From Saccharobesus litoralis (GTDB lineage Bacteria; Pseudomonadota; Gammaproteobacteria; Enterobacterales; Alteromonadaceae): a DNA stretch of 64,000 nt. This document shows positions 44,602-53,005 of the stretch, piece by piece (the stretch's first letter is position 1; each line of letters starts with the position of its first letter). The stretch lies in assembly GCF_003063625.1 (NCBI RefSeq), contig NZ_CP026604.1, forward strand, positions 2,892,065-2,956,064. The letters run 5' to 3'. The notes under the pieces are model-generated. The model had not been told where the DNA came from. It made no database searches and saw only the letters and a list, made by a program, of their open reading frames with translations. The position numbers were made by a program, and so were the translations under genes.

Positions 44602-45453
44602 TTAGCGCTTTGTTTGTCTAAATTGCCTTTGTCTAAATTGCCCAGGGGCGATGCCAAGCGATTTTTTAAAACGTTTAGAAAAATTAAATACGTCACTATA
44701 GCCTACCTGCTCGGCGATCAGCTCAATCGACCAGTCACTATTTTGTAATAAGTATTTGGCGCGTTCCATACGCAAAAAAATCAACTGCTGCAGCGGACTG
44801 CGCTGGAAGTGATTTTGAAATAGACGATGTAAATGTGGTGTTGAGTAATTGATCTGCTTGGCCATTTCTTGCACCGTCCAAGGGTAATGTAGGCGCTTTT
44901 CTAAATCTTGTACCAATTGCCAGATGCGTTGTGATTCCAACGCCAATTTGTTGGGTTTATCTAAGGTTTTATTTAAGTAGGTGTGCAGCTGGTTGACAGC
45001 CGGTTGGCGTAGCTCGGCATTGGCTTCGTAATATATGAGGCTCAGTAAGTGATATATTTGCTGGTTCATATCACAAAAAGACACGCTAGGTAGACAATTA
45101 ACTAAGCGGTCCCAGTGGGAGCAACTGTCGAGATGAAACCAAACAATATCGAGTTGTTTTGCCTCAAGCTCCATAACAAACGGTTTGCCTGCTGGCAGCG
45201 CAATTAAATGGCATTTTTCAACACTTTGATGTCCTTGCTCAGTATAGAGCTCCACTACACCGGCCACGGTAAACACAATGCCATGCCATTCTGGCTTTGA
45301 GCGGGCCACGCGATAACGCCCAGCTAAGTTAGATATACCAGATACTTTGGCTCGCAGTGGCTGCATTTCCGGCACTTTGTCGTACTCAACAAATCTTTCG
45401 TCACATTCTGGGCCTATTTCCAGTAAATCGGGCCAATCACAATATTGATGCAT
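44602..45453 (-). CDS. AraC family transcriptional regulator
   Basis: DNA-binding protein of 283 residues. The N-terminal half (about 20-150) is a cupin-like sensing domain; the C-terminal 100 residues form the double helix-turn-helix (YPWTVQEMAKQINYSTPHLHRLFQNHFQRSPLQQLIFLR and ELIAEQVGYSDVFNFSKRFKKSLGIAPGQFR). Regulators of this form usually respond to a sugar or metabolite. Divergent SemiSWEET and same-strand DMT genes are possible targets, with a 167-bp divergent gap on the SemiSWEET side. The ligand is not known. Confidence 0.92.
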   Translation of the reverse strand: MHQYCDWPDLLEIGPECDERFVEYDKVPEMQPLRAKVSGISNLAGRYRVARSKPEWHGIVFTVAGVVELYTEQGHQSVEKCHLIALPAGKPFVMELEAKQLDIVWFHLDSCSHWDRLVNCLPSVSFCDMNQQIYHLLSLIYYEANAELRQPAVNQLHTYLNKTLDKPNKLALESQRIWQLVQDLEKRLHYPWTVQEMAKQINYSTPHLHRLFQNHFQRSPLQQLIFLRMERAKYLLQNSDWSIELIAEQVGYSDVFNFSKRFKKSLGIAPGQFRQRQFRQTKR

Positions 45454-45620
45454 TTTTTACTAAAATATAACAATGATAGAAATGGATAAAAATAATGATA
45501 GGTTAAACCATAACGAATTAGCAAGGTGCTGTTTAAAATAGCCGCAACTTTTAACGAGGTAGGTGGAAAGGACTTATCGCGTTGTTATTTTTTGTCATTA
45601 TTGATTTAGAGGTGAATATT

Positions 45621-45929
45621 ATGACGACAATTGAAATTATTGGCTTTACTTCAGCGTTTTTAACGACATTTTCATTTTTACCTCAAGCTATTCAAGTGAT
45701 CAAAACACGAGATACCGCATCACTTTCGTTAGCTATGTATAGTATTTTTACCCTAGGTGTTGCTGGGTGGTTAGTTTACGGTTTGATAAAACAAGACGCC
45801 GCTATGATAGTTGCCAACATGGTTACTTTTGTTTTAGCGGGTGTGATTTTATCGATTAAATTGTATAACGAATTTAACCAACGTTCAGAGAGTAAAGCCA
45901 GCGCTCAATCGGCAGTAATTGATTGCTAG
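45621..45929 (+). CDS. SemiSWEET-type PQ-loop transporter
   Basis: Small membrane protein of 102 residues with three helices, the bacterial half-SWEET. Motif LTTFSFLPQAIQVIKTRDTASLS contains the PQ loop (Pro-Gln) in helix 1; helix 2 is SIFTLGVAGWLVYGLI; helix 3 is NMVTFVLAGVILSIKL. SemiSWEETs work as dimers and transport sucrose or other sugars. ATG 45621 is chosen because GAGG lies eight bases upstream; an upstream ATG at 45582 would add 13 residues. It is divergent from the AraC-type regulator. Confidence 0.9.
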   Translation: MTTIEIIGFTSAFLTTFSFLPQAIQVIKTRDTASLSLAMYSIFTLGVAGWLVYGLIKQDAAMIVANMVTFVLAGVILSIKLYNEFNQRSESKASAQSAVIDC

Positions 45930-45959
45930 ATTTAGAAAATTTTGTTTTTTGGATAGAAA

Positions 45960-46047
45960 GGTTGGCAGGCTCTGCAAGCATACAAGATTTTTATTCCCGA
46001 TAAATCTTAAGTACCTGCATCCATGCAGGCAAATGCTCGCCCACAAA
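45960..46047 (-). repeat. Dispersed repeat family D, copy 3, with CCTGCAT hairpin
   Basis: Reverse orientation: ends with AATGCTCGCCCAC and includes CCTGCATCCATGCAGG at 46014-46029, the hairpin module also found inside MITE copies. It lies downstream of the SemiSWEET gene. The gap 45930-46394 holds this element and a MITE copy. Confidence 0.55.
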
Positions 46048-46218
46048 AAATTGATTTTTGAAAACCGCTATTTTTCTACAAATGTCGGTAGGTTAATTAC
46101 CTTATTCAAAGGTATTCAATGACCTATGGCTTATCAAATTCATTAGGCTGAATAAGTACTATACGTATATAAATGAGCAAGTTGGGGGACTCTTGCTCAT
46201 TTTCTATGTGTTTAGCTT

Positions 46219-46394
46219 TATAGCCAAAGCGATCGGGTTTTAGGGGAAGCCGTCAAAGCTACCGCGTCCTGCTCACGCCCCTTACCTGCATCCATGCAGG
46301 CAAGCTTCGAATCCCCATGAGCATATGCTCTATTATGTGATTGGGGCGAGTAAGCGCTGACAATGAACCATAAAATCTGAGCGAGAAGGCTATG
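46219..46394 (+). mobile_element. MITE-like family A, copy 7 (medium form, 176 bp)
   Basis: Starts TATAGCCAAAGCGATCGGGT and ends TCTGAGCGAGAAGGCTATG. Both tips carry the T-to-C / A-to-G change at the same paired position (TATAGCC with GGCTAT), so complementarity is kept. It contains only one optional module, with the hairpin CCTGCATCCATGCAGG at 46285-46300. It ends at the stop codon of the porin gene. Confidence 0.85.
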
Positions 46395-47168
46395 CTATAA
46401 GCGCCAAACAACCAGAGCTTGTATAGTATTCTCGTCGGTAAAATCGTCGCCAAGTTTATTAATCCACATCTGATACTCAACTCCTACGTAGAGTTGGTCG
46501 GCTTTGTTCCATAAGTTATTGCCTAAGTCGTAGCGCAGTTGTGGCTGAGCCAGTAGCCATGGCTGGCGGTAACCGCCACCGTTAATATTGGCGTCGCTAA
46601 TATATTCCGCATGGCCAGTTAAACTGAATTTGGCCGATCCTATTTCAAAGGGTAATGACCAAGCAAAGTCCATCATATAGCCTGTTTCTTGCTTAGGTTG
46701 TTGGTCAGAATTGTGGATATAAGCCGTGATATCGAATTTAGCAAAAGCAAAATAAGGTAAGTCTAAGTTTATTCTCACACCTGGTAAGTAATAGAGGGTG
46801 TCCACTTCCGGTGCAAAATTAAAGCCTGCGACTAAGCCAATATCTTTTAATGGACCAAAGCTAACATCGATCCCTGTGGTTTTTTTTAGGCTTAAATGAC
46901 TATAAAACTCACCATAAAAGGTGCTGTCATCACTGTCTAGTTTACTTTTAGCACGGTGCGAGGCGTGGTCAATAAAGAAAAAATTGTCACCATATTGCCA
47001 ACCGCTAGCATGTTGAAAGGTTAAAATAGTGCTTTGTGTTTGATGGTTGGAATAAGCTCGGTCAAATGTCGCGTATTGTAAATGTAGCTCAGTGGTACTC
47101 CAATCTGCGGCATTGGCGGCTTGGGTTAGCAGTAATAAGCAATATGGCATCAGGCGCGCTAATGGCAT
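46395..47168 (-). CDS. Tsx/OmpK-family outer-membrane channel
   Basis: Outer-membrane beta-barrel protein of about 258 residues with a signal peptide (LMPYCLLLLTQAANA). The mature part has alternating amphipathic strands rich in Tyr, Trp and Phe and ends in a C-terminal aromatic strand (IQALVVWRL). Sequence segments such as DWSTTELHLQYATFDR and GDNFFFIDHASHR match the nucleoside-specific channel-forming Tsx/OmpK family. It probably admits nucleosides or similar solutes. ATG 47168 has a good GGAG upstream; GTG 47174 is possible. A MITE copy abuts the 3' end. Confidence 0.85.
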   Translation of the reverse strand: MPLARLMPYCLLLLTQAANAADWSTTELHLQYATFDRAYSNHQTQSTILTFQHASGWQYGDNFFFIDHASHRAKSKLDSDDSTFYGEFYSHLSLKKTTGIDVSFGPLKDIGLVAGFNFAPEVDTLYYLPGVRINLDLPYFAFAKFDITAYIHNSDQQPKQETGYMMDFAWSLPFEIGSAKFSLTGHAEYISDANINGGGYRQPWLLAQPQLRYDLGNNLWNKADQLYVGVEYQMWINKLGDDFTDENTIQALVVWRL

Positions 47169-47255
47169 ACACACTCCAAAAAATTAGCTTAGGTTATGTA
47201 ACTGAGCATAGACCTCAATTGGCAATATTGCTGCGAAATTGCGGTTAAACTTAGG

Positions 47256-48521
47256 TTAAATTACCGTTTGATAGCCTTGCTTGATTTGCATAATTTGTTG
47301 AGTACGTTGTTTATTTAATTCATCGCGGATCGCAGCGCCTTTAACACCTGTGGCCAGTATGGTTTGAATATCAACACGACTGGCGGCGTTAAGACATTCT
47401 CGCAGAAAATCGGTTTGCGGGTACGGGCGGTCAGTAAAATGTAGGCGTCCGGTGAAGTCTGCATGACAACAGAGTAAAAATTGTTCAAAGCGTTGCGGTT
47501 TGCGCCATACATCCATACGATTGAAAACCTTTAATATAGTGCTGGCTTTTAATTCGAATGCCTTGTGGGTGTGTAAGTGAAATTCACTAACCAGCATAGC
47601 TAAATCTTTATATTCATTGGGCACGCGTAAGCGTTCGCTGACTTGTTTAACTAATGGTACTCCCGTTTTTTCATGGCCGTGATGGCTTGGCCATTCTTCT
47701 TTGGGGGTGACACCCTTGCCTAAATCATGCAATAGGGCAGCGTAACGCACGGCTAAATCGTCACTGAATTTACAAGCCTGTTGTAAAACCAACATGGTAT
47801 GTTCACCAGAGCAGATCTCTGGGTGCCACTTGGCGGGGTTGGGTACGCCCCATAAACAATCCAGTTCAGGAAATAATATTTTTAATGCCCCGCAATCTTT
47901 TAAACTTTCAAAATAAATACGTGGGCTTGGCTCTTGTAACGCTTTACTGGTTTCTAGCCAGACGCGTTCAGCGGTGAGGGTATTAAGTTCTCCTGACGCG
48001 ACTAAGGTTTGCATTAGCGCTTGTGTTTCATTGGCTATGCTAAAACCTAAGTGAGCAAAACGGGCGGCAAAGCGAGCGACCCGTAATACGCGTAATGGAT
48101 CTTCAACAAAGGCTGGCGACACATGACGTAAACATTTGTTGGCAATATCTTGTTGACCGCCATAGGGATCTACTATTTGCCCGTCTTGATCTTGTGCCAT
48201 AGCATTGATGGTTAAATCGCGCCTCAGTAGATCTTCTTCAAGCGTGACATCGGGTTCAGCGTAGCAATTAAAGCCGGTGTAGCCACTACCCAGTTTGCGC
48301 TCTGTGCGGGCTAAAGCATGTTCTTCTTTACTTTGCGGGTGTAAAAAAACCGGGAAATCTTTGCCAACTTGTTGATAACCGGCGGCGAGCATTTCGTCGA
48401 CAGTTGCTCCAACCACGAGCCAATCTTTGTCTTTTATTTTAATGCCGAGCAATTGATCTCGCACGGCACCGCCGACTAAATAACGTTTGTCTTCGATCTG
48501 GGCTTGGTTTTTGGGGCTCAT
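47256..48521 (-). CDS. cca: Multifunctional CCA tRNA nucleotidyltransferase
   Basis: Adds and repairs the 3' CCA of tRNAs; 421 residues (E. coli 412). The N-terminal nucleotidyltransferase shows [14 protein letters not shown] and [11 protein letters not shown], then [12 protein letters not shown], and [12 protein letters not shown]. The C-terminal HD domain is present ([11 protein letters not shown] and HHGHEKTG), as in the gammaproteobacterial enzyme with phosphatase and phosphodiesterase activity. It is divergent from exeA with 112 bp between. Confidence 0.96.
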   Translation of the reverse strand: MSPKNQAQIEDKRYLVGGAVRDQLLGIKIKDKDWLVVGATVDEMLAAGYQQVGKDFPVFLHPQSKEEHALARTERKLGSGYTGFNCYAEPDVTLEEDLLRRDLTINAMAQDQDGQIVDPYGGQQDIANKCLRHVSPAFVEDPLRVLRVARFAARFAHLGFSIANETQALMQTLVASGELNTLTAERVWLETSKALQEPSPRIYFESLKDCGALKILFPELDCLWGVPNPAKWHPEICSGEHTMLVLQQACKFSDDLAVRYAALLHDLGKGVTPKEEWPSHHGHEKTGVPLVKQVSERLRVPNEYKDLAMLVSEFHLHTHKAFELKASTILKVFNRMDVWRKPQRFEQFLLCCHADFTGRLHFTDRPYPQTDFLRECLNAASRVDIQTILATGVKGAAIRDELNKQRTQQIMQIKQGYQTVI

Positions 48522-48633
48522 ATCTCTAATATTGGCTCAATCTTGTTAGTTGGCGCTAGTACAACATAAATGAACTTGCAGGTTATTTTGCTGTCTACGC
48601 CAAGGTTTTCGTTATTCTAGGCTTCGTTGCGTT

Positions 48634-50340
48634 ATGTACAAAGGATTTTTTGGTTTAAAAGAAACGCCATTTTCGATTGCGCCCAATCCGCAATATTTAT
48701 TTATGAGTGATCGCCACAAGGAGGCGTTAGCGCATTTAATGTTTGGCCTGCGTGAAACCGGCGGGTTTGTGCTATTAACCGGTGAAGTGGGTACCGGTAA
48801 AACTACCACATCGCGATGCTTGTTAGAGCAAGTGCCTGACGATACTCAAGTGGCGTTTATTTTAAACCCCACTTTGTCTGAACATGAGTTATTGGCGACG
48901 ATCTGCGATGAGCTAAAAATTAAAACCCCAGCTGATGCAACGCTAAAACAATTGACCGACTCCATTCGCGATTTTTTACTAGCCAATCATAAAGCTGATA
49001 AAAATGCGTTATTGATTATTGACGAAGCGCAGCATTTACGTGCTGAAGTACTTGAGCAATTACGTCTGCTAACCAATTTAGAAACCAATACCAAAAAATT
49101 ATTGCAGGTGATTTTAATTGGTCAGCCTGAATTACAAGATTTATTAAAGCGTCGCGAGTTACGCCAACTGGCGCAACGCATTACCGCCCGTTACCATTTG
49201 CTGCCATTAACCATTAATGAGGTGGCGGCGTACATTGTGCACCGCTTAGCGGTAGCTGGGTGTGAGCGCAGTATTTTTACCCAATCGGCCATTAAACAAA
49301 TTCATGCGTTAAGCGGAGGGATCCCGCGGATCATTAATTTGTTATGTGATCGAGCCTTAATGGGTGCCTATGGTCAAAGTAAGCTTAAGGTCGATGCTAA
49401 AATTATTCGCCAAGCGGCGGTAGAGGCATTAGGTCAAGATGCGATTATTGATAAGCCCTTAGCTTTGAGCCGTCGTCAGTGGCAACTGATTGCAGCTGTG
49501 GGGATTTGTGCTTGTTTAGGTGCCGGTTGGTGGCTCGGTCAAGCGGGTAGTACTAGCGAACCGACTGTATCTGTGCAAACGCCAGTTACTAAGACTAACT
49601 CGACAACCAGCACTACGACTAGCATTAATGACGCAGACAACAGCACAAATCAAAACTCAAATAAAACCGCACAAGCGATGGACGCGCAACCTGCGACCGT
49701 TGAAATTGATTTTGCCAAAGCGAGCTCATCGGCATTAGCGTTTAAACACTTACTACAAGCGTGGCGAGTTGAAATTGACGGCGAAATGACAGAGCCCTGC
49801 CAACAAATTAATGAATGGCAGTTAAATTGTTACTCCAGCAAAGGAAACTTACCTAATTTAGTTTCGCTTAATTACCCAGCGTTATTACAACTTTACCAAG
49901 CCAATGGCGAGGTGTTTTATGGGGTACTTGAACATGCTAGCTTGCAAAACAATGTTTTTTCAGTGGTGATAGCTGGCCAACAACATCAAGTTGATCGCAC
50001 TTGGTTTGATCAATATTGGCGTGGTGGGGCGGTTATTGTTTGGCAGCAACCAGAAGGCTATCAAGGGCAAATAGATGCCAACAGTGGTATTGAAAGTTTG
50101 CAATGGCTTGAAAACAGTTTGGCGTTTCAACAAAATCGTCGTGCACGAAAAATAGGTAGTTTTGACAGTCAGTTACAGCGCAAGTTACATCAATTTCAAA
50201 ATGAATTAGGTTTGGCTTTAACTCCATTTGCTGATGAGGAAACCTTAATTGCTTTGCATCATCAAAATAGCAATGACGGCCCAACTTTAACCGCTACTAA
50301 GCAAGCGTCGCTCGACAGCGTGTTTCAAGGAGGCAGTTAA
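48634..50340 (+). CDS. exeA: ExeA/GspA-type AAA ATPase with peptidoglycan-binding domain
   Basis: Inner-membrane ATPase of 568 residues. Cytoplasmic AAA part: MYKGFFGLKETPFSIAPNP start, Walker A GEVGTGKTTTSRC near residue 50, Walker B LLIIDEAQHL near 127, and the sensor region GGIPRIINLLCDRALMGAYG. One membrane helix follows (about 284-302), then a Ser/Thr/Asn-rich periplasmic linker and a C-terminal peptidoglycan-binding-like domain (about 505-560). In Aeromonas, ExeA with ExeB remodels peptidoglycan for assembly of the type II secretin. The next gene starts at the stop codon (TAATG), confirming the exeAB pair. Confidence 0.92.
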   Translation: MYKGFFGLKETPFSIAPNPQYLFMSDRHKEALAHLMFGLRETGGFVLLTGEVGTGKTTTSRCLLEQVPDDTQVAFILNPTLSEHELLATICDELKIKTPADATLKQLTDSIRDFLLANHKADKNALLIIDEAQHLRAEVLEQLRLLTNLETNTKKLLQVILIGQPELQDLLKRRELRQLAQRITARYHLLPLTINEVAAYIVHRLAVAGCERSIFTQSAIKQIHALSGGIPRIINLLCDRALMGAYGQSKLKVDAKIIRQAAVEALGQDAIIDKPLALSRRQWQLIAAVGICACLGAGWWLGQAGSTSEPTVSVQTPVTKTNSTTSTTTSINDADNSTNQNSNKTAQAMDAQPATVEIDFAKASSSALAFKHLLQAWRVEIDGEMTEPCQQINEWQLNCYSSKGNLPNLVSLNYPALLQLYQANGEVFYGVLEHASLQNNVFSVVIAGQQHQVDRTWFDQYWRGGAVIVWQQPEGYQGQIDANSGIESLQWLENSLAFQQNRRARKIGSFDSQLQRKLHQFQNELGLALTPFADEETLIALHHQNSNDGPTLTATKQASLDSVFQGGS

Positions 50341-51392
50341 TGTCTTATTTATTAGATGCGCTGAAAAAATCTGAACGCGATCAGCAGCAAGAGTTGCCTA
50401 GTATATTATCTGAGCAGATCCATGTTGATGTTGTAGACGATGAAATTGAGCAATCTGCTAGCAAGCCAAATACAGCTAATCTCGCGTTAATAGTTGTTTG
50501 TGTGGTGTTGGCTTTGGCGGTGGCATTTTTATTGGGTCGCGAGTTTTCTGGCAATAGCCAGCAGAATACGTCTACCGTTGCTGCGATAAATAACCCTTCT
50601 GCTACTGCCTCTTCTGCGCCATTACAGACGCCACCACAATCACCAGCGCAGCAAGCCAGTGCTAATCAAGCTAACAGTGAAAATTCAAGTGCTAGTCGAG
50701 CAGCAGCGCAGACATTATCAACTACAGAGCTAACTGAGCCGACTTTAGATAAAAAGCCGCAAGCGACAAAAACAGAGGCTGCAAAAATAGTAAGTAAAGA
50801 ATCAGAATCTGATGTATTCGCGAGTGCATTTGCTAACCCCAATCAGTTTAATCAAAACCTAAAACCGGCTAGCAAACAGCCCGAGTCGCTAACGGATAAA
50901 AGTACCAAGCAAAGCCGTTTAGACAAAAATTCAAATCAAACAAAACACAAGACAAGTCAAATACCCGAAACAAGCGTTGCTCAGCAAGCTGAACCGGAAG
51001 CAGAATCAGGTACCTTGCTAACCGGCAATGACACCTTGGCGAGTCAATCAACCTCTGAAATATCTTCAAGGTTACTCAAGCAGTTTGAACGCGCCGTAGC
51101 TGAAACCATGCAATTATCCGATGAAGAGATCTATCAAGCGCAGCGAGCCGACATTGTCGCGCCGTTAGTGGATATGCCACAAAGCATTCAACAACAAGTG
51201 CCGAGTTTGAGTTTTCAAACTCATATTTACTCGTCAATTGCCAGTGAGCGTTGGATAAAGGTTAACGGCAGAGTGGTAAAAGAAGGTGAAATGGTCGCAC
51301 CTAATGTACGCTTGGTAGAAATACAACCGCAACAAGTTATATTGGCCGTGCAGGAAGACGAGTTTTCATTACCCGCATTGGCTGATTGGTAG
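50340..51392 (+). CDS. exeB: ExeB/GspB-type type II secretion assembly protein
   Basis: Bitopic inner-membrane protein of 350 residues. The start MSYLLDALKKSERDQQ is characteristic of GspB; a single membrane helix lies at about 45-66. A long disordered Ser/Thr/Gln/Ala/Lys linker (70-250) spans the periplasm. The C-terminal GspB domain (about 290-350) contains THIYSSIASERWIKVNGRVVKEGEMV and QQVILAVQEDEFSLPAL. Its ATG overlaps the exeA stop. The rest of the type II secretion operon is not in this window, as is usual for exeAB. Confidence 0.92.
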   Translation: MSYLLDALKKSERDQQQELPSILSEQIHVDVVDDEIEQSASKPNTANLALIVVCVVLALAVAFLLGREFSGNSQQNTSTVAAINNPSATASSAPLQTPPQSPAQQASANQANSENSSASRAAAQTLSTTELTEPTLDKKPQATKTEAAKIVSKESESDVFASAFANPNQFNQNLKPASKQPESLTDKSTKQSRLDKNSNQTKHKTSQIPETSVAQQAEPEAESGTLLTGNDTLASQSTSEISSRLLKQFERAVAETMQLSDEEIYQAQRADIVAPLVDMPQSIQQQVPSLSFQTHIYSSIASERWIKVNGRVVKEGEMVAPNVRLVEIQPQQVILAVQEDEFSLPALADW

Positions 51393-51420
51393 AGAGTATT
51401 GTATTGCGCCTAATTAGGTT

Positions 51421-51891
51421 TTAGCGCTTAATTTTAATCGACAGGGTGAGGCTAAATTTCGCTACTATGTCGTCACTAATCGACGGACATTGAGCGCTGA
51501 CATTAACCGGAATATTGACTCTTTGCTGGCTAGAGATAGCTTGTTGCAGTGCCATAGCAATTTGTTGACCGGCTTGACAAGTAAAGACAACATCGGCTTC
51601 AGGTCGTTTGATAAAGTCGGCTTGTACCGCTTTAAACGCAAATGACAAATTGAGTTTTTGTTGCTGAGCCATCACATAAACTAAAAAGCCACCGGCTAAA
51701 TCAGCCCCCACACACAAGGAGCCAAAATACATACTGCGTAGATGGTTACGAGTCAGCCAGCCTAATTTGATCCTTAACGCTATCGCATCGTCACTCAGCA
51801 TGAGTATTTTGGGCCTATGGAAGGCAATCAAAGGCACATAACGCCAAGCAAAGGCTTTTAGTTGCCAGTTAGCTTGATTCAAGGTTGGCAA
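51421..51891 (-). CDS. DUF4442 hotdog-fold thioesterase-like protein
   Basis: Soluble protein of 156 residues that fits DUF4442/YiiD-type hotdog thioesterases. The helix-adjacent segment NHLRSMYFGSLCVGADLAGGFLVYV is the family's central hot-dog helix region (pattern N-x5-YFG-L-x-x-A-D). Family members probably hydrolyse acyl-CoA or acyl-ACP thioesters, but no substrate is known. It converges on exeB with 28 bp between the stops. Three 16-bp tandem repeats lie upstream (51953-52000). Confidence 0.8.
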   Translation of the reverse strand: MPTLNQANWQLKAFAWRYVPLIAFHRPKILMLSDDAIALRIKLGWLTRNHLRSMYFGSLCVGADLAGGFLVYVMAQQQKLNLSFAFKAVQADFIKRPEADVVFTCQAGQQIAMALQQAISSQQRVNIPVNVSAQCPSISDDIVAKFSLTLSIKIKR

Positions 51892-51952
51892 AGCGACACC
51901 TATTAAAAAATAAAGGTCTGTAAAATTTAGAGGTCTGACCAGGTTGTGTCAA

Positions 51953-52000
51953 CTTTTTCTTCGCTCACCTTTTCTTCACTCAACCTTTTCCTCGCTTAAC
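51953..52000 (+). repeat. Tandem repeat, three 16-bp units
   Basis: Units CTTTTTCTTCGCTCAC, CTTTTCTTCACTCAAC and CTTTTCCTCGCTTAAC follow without gaps. They lie upstream of the DUF4442 gene (minus). Confidence 0.75.
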
Positions 52001-52099
52001 ACAGGCTTGGCTTTTAAGTAATTGAAGCGTATTTATTGCGTGTGTATAAGTTAAATGTAATTATTGTCTGTAATAGATCTAGAATTGGTTATTTTAAGG

Positions 52100-52384
52100 A
52101 TGAAACAACCAGCTGTTTATATTTTAGCGTCAAAACGTAACGGAACCTTATATATTGGGGTTACGAGTAATCTTAAAACTCGTATATGGCAGCATAAAAA
52201 TCACCTAGTTGATAGCTTTACTAAGCAATATCAAGTTTATATGTTGGTTTATTATGAGAACCATTCAAGCATGTATGAAGCTATTTCCAGAGAAAAATGT
52301 CTAAAAAAGTGGAAAAGGAGTTGGAAAGTTAAACTAATTGAGGAATTTAATCCTTATTGGCGAGATTTGTATGACTCAATTTAG
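52100..52384 (+). CDS. GIY-YIG domain protein (UPF0213/YhbQ-like)
   Basis: Small GIY-YIG nuclease-fold protein of 94 residues from ATG 52100. The motif is AVYILASKRNGTLYIGVTSNLKTRIWQHK, with Tyr in both the GIY-like and YIG parts, the catalytic Arg in the helix, and the C-terminal EAISREKCLKKWKRSWKVKLI containing the usual Glu. Such stand-alone proteins are frequent in bacteria and their biological role is not established. It is followed by a 620-bp repeat-rich gap. A TTG start at 52064 would add 12 residues. Confidence 0.88.
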   Translation: MKQPAVYILASKRNGTLYIGVTSNLKTRIWQHKNHLVDSFTKQYQVYMLVYYENHSSMYEAISREKCLKKWKRSWKVKLIEEFNPYWRDLYDSI

Positions 52385-52423
52385 CAACATGCTCAAGCTT
52401 CTTAAATGTTTGTAACATCCAAT

Positions 52424-52760
52424 AAAATCTCAGATGCGTTTTTATATCAATGAGTTAGGTTTTTATCTCCATGGTTTAGGTAATTACCCTCGTCATTCTC
52501 GCGCATGCGGGAACCTAGCGACCTTGGTTGGATAAACATTGATAGGTTTAAGAAAAAGGCACTGGGTTCCTGCCTGCATGGATGCAGGTACCAAAAGTAG
52601 GCGCTTTAAGCGAGGGGCGATAGCAGGACGCGGTAGCTTTGCTTTCGCAGGAAAGACGGTACTTTTTTAACCACTAAGTACTACTTGCTAATCCGCATTT
52701 TTCTTCGACTTTTGGTTAGCTTGAGATAATTAATATTTGTGTATAAGAATAGACAGGGAC
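52424..52760 (+). repeat. Dispersed repeat family C, copy 2, with inserted hairpin module
   Basis: Same order of segments as 21604-21870 (ATTCTCGCGCATGCGGG, GTTGGATAAACATT, CACTGGGTTCCTGCC, GGAAAGACGGTACTTTTTTA, TTCTTCGACTTTTGGTTAGC). The hairpin CCTGCATGGATGCAGG (52573-52588) plus AGCAGGACGCGGTAGCTTTG, otherwise found in MITE copies, interrupts it at 52573-52642. Confidence 0.7.
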
Positions 52761-52785
52761 TAATGTCTGACTCTTATACACAAAT

Positions 52786-52976
52786 TTCAGAAGCGCTCTT
52801 TACGTCAATGAGTTGAAATATTATCACCATGGCTTAGGAAAATACCCTCGTCATTCTCGCGCATGCGGGGATCTAGCGACTATTGTTGGATAAACATAGC
52901 CTGGTTTAAGCAAAAGCCACTGGGTTCCTGCCTACGCAGGAAAGACGGTACTTTATTAAAGCTAGAGTAGTACTGG
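52786..52976 (+). repeat. Dispersed repeat family C, copy 3
   Basis: A second family C unit in the same orientation, directly after copy 2: TTTCAGAAGCGC, GGCTTAGGAAAATACC, ATTCTCGCGCATGCGGGG, AAGCCACTGGGTTCCTGCC and GGAAAGACGGTAC. It lacks the 3' part found in the other two. Confidence 0.7.
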
Positions 52977-53005
52977 GCCAGCTAATCTACATTTTGCCGT
53001 CTTAA

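Noticed and set aside
45919-46122. Open frame of 67 codons after the SemiSWEET gene
   Set aside because: It is made largely of a family D repeat and has no ribosome site.
51953-52000. CRISPR-like array
   Set aside because: The units are contiguous 16-mers without spacers; no other spaced repeat array or cas gene was seen.
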